Below are positions 51,339 to 56,667 of a stretch of 56,667 nt of DNA, in pieces. The translations under genes and the position numbers were made by a program. This stretch comes from Segatella copri. GTDB lineage: Bacteria > Bacteroidota > Bacteroidia > Bacteroidales > Bacteroidaceae. Position 1 is the stretch's first letter. Each line of letters begins with the position of its first letter. A model generated the notes under the pieces. The model ran no database searches, was not told the origin of the DNA, and was given only the letters and a program-made list of their open reading frames with translations. The stretch covers positions 1 to 56,667 of the forward strand of contig NZ_VZAD01000036.1 of NCBI RefSeq assembly GCF_009495355.1, read 5' to 3'.

Positions 51339-51555
51339 AGTAATCTCTTCTTATTCCTTCATTTTCTGAATTTCCTCCAGTGGAAGCTCTGTGGCCGTTG
51401 CCACTTGCATATATATCACGCATATTCTTGATGTCCTCGTCATAAAGCTCAAGTTCCTCTCGGGAAAGCTTGCGGAGGTCGCCTATCTCTGCCAATTTGC
51501 GGAAGACTGGATACTTCTCGCTGAATGGCATCTGCTCAAACATGTTCATATTCAT
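51337..51555 (-). pseudogene. C-terminal fragment of an Rpn/PD-(D/E)XK nuclease
   Basis: 72 codons reading FEQMPFSEKYPVFRKLAEIG and DLRKLSREELELYDEDIKNM, the pattern of the C-terminal tail of PD-(D/E)XK-transposase-family proteins. The nuclease core is absent. It is probably a remnant, although it still has a start and stop codon. Confidence 0.7.
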
Positions 51556-51574
51556 TTCCTCCTTTTTATTTGTT

Positions 51575-52135
51575 TTATTCTTTAGATTCTCTTGTGGTTT
51601 CTATAGAAAATTTCAGAACTCCTAAATTAACCCCAAAAGTCAATTTGCGCATTTTTAATGGCAGATTGTCTACGAAGACTTCGTTCATCGCAGCTTGTAT
51701 TTTTCCTTCTGTTTCTTTGTTTGGTAAAATACCATGCTCCTCTGCATCCGCATTCACTTTATCTATCGTTCTTGCCAATTTGCGAAGCTTAGTGAAAGTA
51801 TCAATGATGGCAATGGTGGTGCTGATGGCTAAATCACCTTTCAGAATGGTGGCAAGCATATAAAGTCCTTGCTCGGTAAAAGCATGTGGAGCAACAGTGG
51901 AATGCTTGATTTTATTGAACCGATCAAAATTTTTGATCAGTTCATCTTTCTCTCTGTTATTCAACTCAATAACATAGCCTGGAGGAAACTTTTTAGGGTT
52001 GTTCCTTAGTGCTTGGTTGATTTCTCTTGTTTCTACTCCATACAATTCAGCAACATCTCTGTCAAGGATGACTTGCGTATCCCTGATGACAATGATTTTA
52101 CTTTCAGTTTTTACAATATCTTCTTGATGTCCCAT
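51575..52135 (-). CDS. ORF6N domain protein
   Basis: 186-aa protein. The N-terminal ORF6N domain reads KIIVIRDTQVILDRDVAELYG, VETREINQALRNNPKKFPPG then HSTVAPHAFTEQGLYMLATI; a helical C-terminus follows. The domain is DNA-binding-like and found in phage antirepressors and many Bacteroidetes chromosomes. The start near 52135 gives MGHQEDIV; an upstream TTG would only add repeat-derived residues. It sits among nuclease remnants, so it probably belongs to a mobile or defence region. Confidence 0.88.
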   Translation of the reverse strand: MGHQEDIVKTESKIIVIRDTQVILDRDVAELYGVETREINQALRNNPKKFPPGYVIELNNREKDELIKNFDRFNKIKHSTVAPHAFTEQGLYMLATILKGDLAISTTIAIIDTFTKLRKLARTIDKVNADAEEHGILPNKETEGKIQAAMNEVFVDNLPLKMRKLTFGVNLGVLKFSIETTRESKE

Positions 52136-52167
52136 AATTCCTTTTTTAGAGCTATTTATGGGCAAAG

Positions 52168-52233
52168 ATACGACTTTTCCTTGTAACTTCCAAAGTTTTA
52201 GAGAAAAATGTAGGGATGGGGATAAAGAAAAAA
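52168..52233. repeat. Second copy of the 51246 repeat
   Basis: Shares the landmarks CTTGTAACTTCCAAAG, AAAATGTAGGGATG and GATAAAGAAAAA with 51246-51307 in the same orientation. Confidence 0.7.
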
Positions 52234-52270
52234 ATGAGGGTGCGTCACAGACTTATGACACACCCTCATT
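52233..52270 (-). terminator. Terminator of the sus operon
   Basis: AATGAGGGTG pairs with CACCCTCATT, with GTCA/TGAC inside. On the minus strand the stem is followed by a T7 run (CATTTTTTTC). It lies 31 bp after the susF stop codon. Confidence 0.8.
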
Positions 52271-52300
52271 GATATTTAGTTTATTTGATGAAGCAAATGT

Positions 52301-53668
52301 TTACTTCTTTGTCATCTCACACTTTGCTGTTCCTTCTGCCCAATTAACCTCAAGCTTAATGTCATAAGTACCAGCTGCTACAGCGATGTTATCTCCATCA
52401 TGAACCAAGGCGTCAAGTGGACCACCCCAGTTGAGATTCCAATCGTTTGTGTGACGGAACTTCATTTCGCCATCAGTCAATTCGACGTTCTTAAGTTCCC
52501 AACAGCGCTCTTCCGGATTGTATGTCATATCAGTATCGCTATCCCAACCAGAAGGAGTTGCGTTACCAATGATACCAATGCTAAAAGGAGTCAGTGTGTA
52601 AGTCTTCGCAGACAAGTCAACATCCACCTGATAGAAACCTGCTTCTTGTGTCATCATGATGTTGTCTTCTGACTCACCGAAGAATGCTCCACCATAGTTG
52701 GTACCATCCCAGTCTTTCTGAGTGCAGAACTTGAAACCATTCTGGTTCAGGTACATGTAACCTGTGAAGTGAACACCATCCTCACTTGAGAGGTAGTCAA
52801 TCTGTTTCCAGCCATTAGCATCGCCAGCCATATAGAGGACAGGCTTGCCTACTGAGTAGGTCAAGTTGTTCATATCGAGAGTTACAATCCATGTACCAGC
52901 ACCAGGGATAACCAATGTTTGGAGTTCACCCCATTTATCACCAGTATAATAGATGTAGCCAGAAGCATCTTCACAACCATTATCCTTACATCCTAAGGCA
53001 CCACTATTAATGGCATCCCAATCACCGCTAACAAACTTGCTGCCTTCGTAGAACTTGAACCAATTCTTATCTTTCTCTGTAGTGACTTTGAGCTGGTAAA
53101 CACCATCAGACACTTTGGTCATCCATTCAGGATTAGTGTTGTCCCATCCATTTCCGTTTATCTCGCCGAGCAAGTAGCCATTCGGGTCGATAGCAGGAGT
53201 TGGTGTTGGCTTAAGTTTTGCTGTAGTCGTACCTACGGTGTTGATAGCGACAGCATCGCCTGATGCCAGATTGACAGAAACCTTGGACTCAACGTTGATG
53301 TCACGAGCTACGCTTGCGCGTGAATTGTTCTGTTTGCAGAGAATCTTCTCCAATTCGACTGCATTTACCTGAATGTTGTTGCCGACGGCTTCGCCTTTGA
53401 TAGCCTCACCATTCACTTTCAAGTCTTTCAGTGTATAGCCTTCAACATTGGCATCTGTCGAGTTGACTGTGACGAGATTGATGACTCCATCTTCGTCAGG
53501 CATATTACATTCTGCTTCAGGACCCGCTGTAAAGGTGATACCATATTTGGCAGCTGAGGCTTCCTGTGGATTGTGCTGTGGTTGAGCCCAATCATCGTAG
53601 TCGCCGTTGCAGCTGGCAAGTGATACACTTGCCAAGACTGCTAAGCTATATAAAAATGTCTTTTTCAT
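52301..53668 (-). CDS. SusF-like outer-membrane starch-binding lipoprotein
   Basis: 455 aa. Lipobox SLASC at residues 15-19, then an Ig-like N-terminal part and tandem SusE/SusF C-terminal starch-binding modules (for example YMAGDANGWKQIDYL near 280 and IIGNATPSGWDSDTDMTYN near 370). It is surface-exposed and binds starch for the SusCD transporter. It is the last gene of the operon and ends at a strong terminator. Confidence 0.9.
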   Translation of the reverse strand: MKKTFLYSLAVLASVSLASCNGDYDDWAQPQHNPQEASAAKYGITFTAGPEAECNMPDEDGVINLVTVNSTDANVEGYTLKDLKVNGEAIKGEAVGNNIQVNAVELEKILCKQNNSRASVARDINVESKVSVNLASGDAVAINTVGTTTAKLKPTPTPAIDPNGYLLGEINGNGWDNTNPEWMTKVSDGVYQLKVTTEKDKNWFKFYEGSKFVSGDWDAINSGALGCKDNGCEDASGYIYYTGDKWGELQTLVIPGAGTWIVTLDMNNLTYSVGKPVLYMAGDANGWKQIDYLSSEDGVHFTGYMYLNQNGFKFCTQKDWDGTNYGGAFFGESEDNIMMTQEAGFYQVDVDLSAKTYTLTPFSIGIIGNATPSGWDSDTDMTYNPEERCWELKNVELTDGEMKFRHTNDWNLNWGGPLDALVHDGDNIAVAAGTYDIKLEVNWAEGTAKCEMTKK

Positions 53669-53685
53669 TTTGCTTTCATCTTAAA

Positions 53686-54879
53686 TTATCTAACTTCTGC
53701 TTTATTTGTATCAAAGTTGACATACAACTTCGTGCCAACGGCAGGCTTAACAGAGTAAGCTTCACCCATGGTCTCAGCCCAGTTGTTTGGCATATTATAT
53801 TTACGCCAGAACACTTCGCCATTGTAAACAGTGAACTCTGTGCGATACCAGTCGATGTCACCGACCTTGACTGCAACACGAAGTTCTTCGCTGGCAGTGA
53901 ATGCAGGAGAAACCCATTCGCCACTTGGATCGTCTGGAGCTGTCAGAGCAGTATCGTCAGCAAAGCCCCAAGCGGTTTGACCAATACAAGTACCAATCAG
54001 GCAAACCTGAGTCTTGTAAACAGTCAGTGTCCAGTCGATGTTCTTCTTGTCTTCGGTAATCTTACCCTTGAAGTGGAGAGTGTACCAGCCAGCGTTGGCT
54101 ACCTTGATGGTTTGATTCTCACCTGCAGAGATACCTGCACCATCTACATCGTTGATTTCCTTAAGACGGTTGATGCCGCGGTAGTCATTGTTCTCGGTAC
54201 CCCACTTGAATTCGCCACCTGCTGGCACGTAGATGATACCATAGTAATTGCCATCCAAGCCTTGTACCTGTGGAATAGGCTTCCAACTCTGCCATGGAGT
54301 CTGGATAGAGCTTCCAATCAAGAAGAGGTTGTCGGTGAACTTAGCGTCAGGAGCCTCGTAGGTAGCCTTCACAGAAGGCAAGGTGATAACATTTGAATAG
54401 GTCTCGCCCAAGGTTTGATTCAAAGTACCGCCAATGACTGCACGAAGGCGGATATAAATAGGCATCTCCTCTGGAACACTTGTATCAGGATTGGCTGCCT
54501 GGAAGAGAGATACCACAGCATCGTTTACTTCGGATGCATTAAATTCCAAACTGCTTGCATTGTCTGCGTATGTCGCCAACTCTACATGAGTGGCAGCAGG
54601 ATCGCTGACGAATGTAGGGTCGATAGATACCTGCGCATAATACTTCACTGCGTAGGGTACATTACCATAATTTGGCTGAGAGCATGTCAGTACCAAGTTT
54701 TTTGCACTGTTGAGGTCGTATGTATTGTTTTCTGCAAGAGCAGGAGTGTTCAATACAAATCCCTCTGCAAGATGACTCAGGTCCAATGTAGGGTTGCTGT
54801 CTCTGTCTTCATCACAGGATGTAAAGAGCAAAGGGAGTACCAATGCTGGCAGCAACATGAATTTGAATATCTTTTTCAT
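53686..54879 (-). CDS. SusE-like outer-membrane lipoprotein
   Basis: 397 aa. Lipobox LLFTSC at residues 17-22, then a SusE N-terminal domain (ALAENNTYDLNSAKNLVLTC) and SusE/F binding modules with LIGSSIQTPWQSWKPIPQVQ near 215 and CLIGTCIGQTAWGFADD near 315. It lies between susD and susF with short gaps. Confidence 0.9.
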   Translation of the reverse strand: MKKIFKFMLLPALVLPLLFTSCDEDRDSNPTLDLSHLAEGFVLNTPALAENNTYDLNSAKNLVLTCSQPNYGNVPYAVKYYAQVSIDPTFVSDPAATHVELATYADNASSLEFNASEVNDAVVSLFQAANPDTSVPEEMPIYIRLRAVIGGTLNQTLGETYSNVITLPSVKATYEAPDAKFTDNLFLIGSSIQTPWQSWKPIPQVQGLDGNYYGIIYVPAGGEFKWGTENNDYRGINRLKEINDVDGAGISAGENQTIKVANAGWYTLHFKGKITEDKKNIDWTLTVYKTQVCLIGTCIGQTAWGFADDTALTAPDDPSGEWVSPAFTASEELRVAVKVGDIDWYRTEFTVYNGEVFWRKYNMPNNWAETMGEAYSVKPAVGTKLYVNFDTNKAEVR

Positions 54880-54916
54880 AATTGATTTCTTTTAATTAAA
54901 TCTGGTTTCCAAACAA

Positions 54917-56596
54917 TTAATATTTGGGGTTCTGTGTCATGTTAGGATTGTTCTTAATCTCATTGTATGGAATAGGATAGACGTCGTAGTATGATGGAAT
55001 ACCAGTACCATTTTCCACACCACCCTTGAAACTCCAGAGATACTTGGAACCTGAAAACAAGCCAAAGCGAACCAAGTCGGAACGACGGCGGCCTTCCATA
55101 TAGAACTCACGGCACCATTCATCGATAAGAGTCTGATCATCTACTGATGTAGCTTTCAAATCACGATTGGCACGGCCCTGAACCTCCAGGATGTCAGCCA
55201 AACCTTCCTGACTGCCGTTGAGGCGATACTTAGCCTCTGCACGGGTCAGATAGATTTCTGCCAAGCGGAACACAGGAAAGTCGGTATCAGAATAGTTCTG
55301 ATCGTGCTGTGCTGTACCGTCTGCGTGGAGATTGCTCCACTTTACAAAAGACGCACCATTCAGAGGACCTGTGATGTTCTCACCAGGATTGATCGTACGA
55401 ACTTTGCCTGTTTCGCAGCCACCTACACCCATATAGAACAGGGCACGGTCGTCCTTAGCCTTTGCTACGACATCGGCTGTACTGATACCCTTCTCATTAT
55501 CTTTTGCTATAATCTTCTCTTGTGTTGCATTTTCAGGGATATCTTCTTTAGCAGCCATAGGGATGTCTTTGTTTGGGAAGAACTTCTCAACCATGTTCTC
55601 GCGGGCAAAAAAACATTTCCATGGGTCACCCGTGCTTGCATAAGGCATACCGGCGATAGTGGCTGCCGCTACGAGGTAAGTGGTACCTGCATACGCACGC
55701 GCCTTCAAACCATCCTGACGGATAGGGAAGATGATTTCCTTCATGGCCTCTGGGTTGCAGTCATTGTCGCCCATAAACAACTGCTGATAACCGCTATAGC
55801 CATTCTTTTTTTCACGACAAAGATCATATTTACCGCTGGTGATAATCTTGTCGCAATAATCAATAGCCTTCTGGTAGTCCTTCACCTGACCATCGGTATA
55901 AACTTCAGAGTTTAGAGCCAAACGAGCATGAAGTGCGTATGCTGCACCACGGTCGGCACGTCCGAAATTCTGACTGTTATTATAAGCGCCCACCTCAGCC
56001 ATCAGAGGCTCGATGGTAGTCAACTCATTATCCAACCACTCGTAGAGATCCTTGCCACTTTTCTCGGTAGGGAGACTATCGTCGAAAGTGAGCTTGAAAG
56101 GAGCCTTGCGATACAGGTCGAGGAAATAATAGTAGTTCAGTGCACGGAGGAAGCGAACTTCTGCAATCTTATCTTCGCTCAGGCTGCCTGACTGCTCGGT
56201 AATAAACTGGTTGTACAGGGTAATGTCGAAAATGAGACGCTGGTATGCCCAGTTTACACGGCCATTACTGCTTTTCCAACTTAAATTTGTGATAGGAGCG
56301 ATGTCAGGATCATTCTGATATGCCCATGCTGTCTCGTCAGTCATCAACTCTTGCAGGTTGAAAATGGTACGGATGAATCCGCTCTCACCCTCGTCGCAAC
56401 TCAAGTCTGCTGAACCAGCAGGACCTTTCTGACCAGTAAGGCCAAGAGTAGCATACTGCTTGGCCAAGAGACCCTCTACTGAATATGTTGGGGTGGACTG
56501 TGGGTCAATGGACTTGATATTCAGTTCGTCTGCGCAAGAGACAAAGCCCATGCACAACATGCTTGCCATTGCAGTCTTTAAAAATATTTTTTTCAT
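54917..56596 (-). CDS. RagB/SusD family starch-binding lipoprotein
   Basis: 559 aa. Lipobox GFVSC at residues 17-21. It is helical and TPR-like, with FLRALNYYYFLDLYRKAPF near 150, AYALHARLALNSEVY near 225, and the closing WCREFYMEGRRRSDLVRFGL and YPIPYNEIKNNPNMTQNP, all diagnostic of SusD. It caps the SusC transporter. susC lies immediately upstream on the minus strand. Confidence 0.95.
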   Translation of the reverse strand: MKKIFLKTAMASMLCMGFVSCADELNIKSIDPQSTPTYSVEGLLAKQYATLGLTGQKGPAGSADLSCDEGESGFIRTIFNLQELMTDETAWAYQNDPDIAPITNLSWKSSNGRVNWAYQRLIFDITLYNQFITEQSGSLSEDKIAEVRFLRALNYYYFLDLYRKAPFKLTFDDSLPTEKSGKDLYEWLDNELTTIEPLMAEVGAYNNSQNFGRADRGAAYALHARLALNSEVYTDGQVKDYQKAIDYCDKIITSGKYDLCREKKNGYSGYQQLFMGDNDCNPEAMKEIIFPIRQDGLKARAYAGTTYLVAAATIAGMPYASTGDPWKCFFARENMVEKFFPNKDIPMAAKEDIPENATQEKIIAKDNEKGISTADVVAKAKDDRALFYMGVGGCETGKVRTINPGENITGPLNGASFVKWSNLHADGTAQHDQNYSDTDFPVFRLAEIYLTRAEAKYRLNGSQEGLADILEVQGRANRDLKATSVDDQTLIDEWCREFYMEGRRRSDLVRFGLFSGSKYLWSFKGGVENGTGIPSYYDVYPIPYNEIKNNPNMTQNPKY

Positions 56597-56616
56597 AATT
56601 GTCTCCTTTTTTTATT

Positions 56617-56667
56617 TTAGAAGTTAAGATTCAAACCAAGTTGGAAGCTTATTGGACGTGGGTAAGG
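56617..56667 (-). CDS. 3' end of a SusC-family TonB-dependent transporter
   Basis: The last 16 codons and stop of a minus-strand gene that continues past the window: PYPRPISFQLGLNLNF. The ending RPISFQLGLNLNF with terminal Phe is the typical last beta-strand of SusC/RagA barrels, and the position directly before susD supports it. Confidence 0.85.
   Translation of the reverse strand, partial: PYPRPISFQLGLNLNF

Overview
This window looks like chromosome of a Bacteroidales bacterium, most likely Prevotellaceae (Prevotella/Segatella-like). The evidence is a susC-susD-susE-susF starch locus, Bacteroidetes-only families such as DUF4290, several promoters of the Bacteroides primary-sigma type (TTTG, about 19-20 nt, TAnnTTTG), and almost no Shine-Dalgarno sequences. 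No rRNA, tRNA or CRISPR array was seen.

Layout. (1) 38-1513: a PafA-like phosphatase whose C-terminus is cut off near the left edge. (2) 1805-14900: an envelope glycoconjugate block with two soluble glycosyltransferases, a Wzx-type flippase, two large paralogous membrane proteins, a GtrA protein, a HAD phosphatase, a decaprenyl-phosphate phosphoribosyltransferase-like UbiA enzyme, two acyltransferase-3 proteins and an EptA-like phosphoethanolamine transferase. The UbiA/HAD/GtrA/membrane-protein group resembles the parts of the mycobacterial decaprenylphosphoryl-pentose pathway. (3) 14916-23880: housekeeping genes nadD, gmk and yicC on the minus strand, then tsaB, DUF4290, murA, rimM, dxr and rseP on the plus strand. 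(4) 24190-25532: a small membrane protein, an ECF sigma factor and a membrane partner. (5) 25921-36513: an AT-rich island that looks horizontally acquired. It holds four very small peptide genes, three with Gly-Gly/Ala-Gly leader-like junctions, a radical SAM/SPASM enzyme, a C39-peptidase ABC exporter, an HlyD-like adaptor, two CPBP membrane proteases, a small membrane protein and a two-component system. I read it as a regulated, exported and possibly radical-SAM-modified peptide (bacteriocin or signal) system. (6) 36842-44750: M23/LysM peptidase, recG, ispD, a DJ-1 protein, nadK and an ABC transporter. (7) 44762-52300: an accessory stretch with an Rpn nuclease, a secreted alpha-amylase, one intact and one internally deleted ATPase, a DUF1016 nuclease, an Rpn fragment and an ORF6N protein, threaded with short dispersed repeats. 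(8) 52301-56667: susF, susE, susD and the last codons of susC.

The peptide island can be read as a unit. The sensor kinase and response regulator would control the peptide genes, the radical SAM enzyme would modify at least one peptide, the C39 domain would cut leaders at the double-glycine site, and the ABC/HlyD pair would export the cores. CPBP proteins would give immunity or further processing.

The window is also rich in non-coding structure: a promoter-bearing repeat upstream of three minus-strand genes, two 200-bp nested palindromes placed in both gaps of yicC-gmk-nadD, several short tandem arrays, and paired dispersed repeats.
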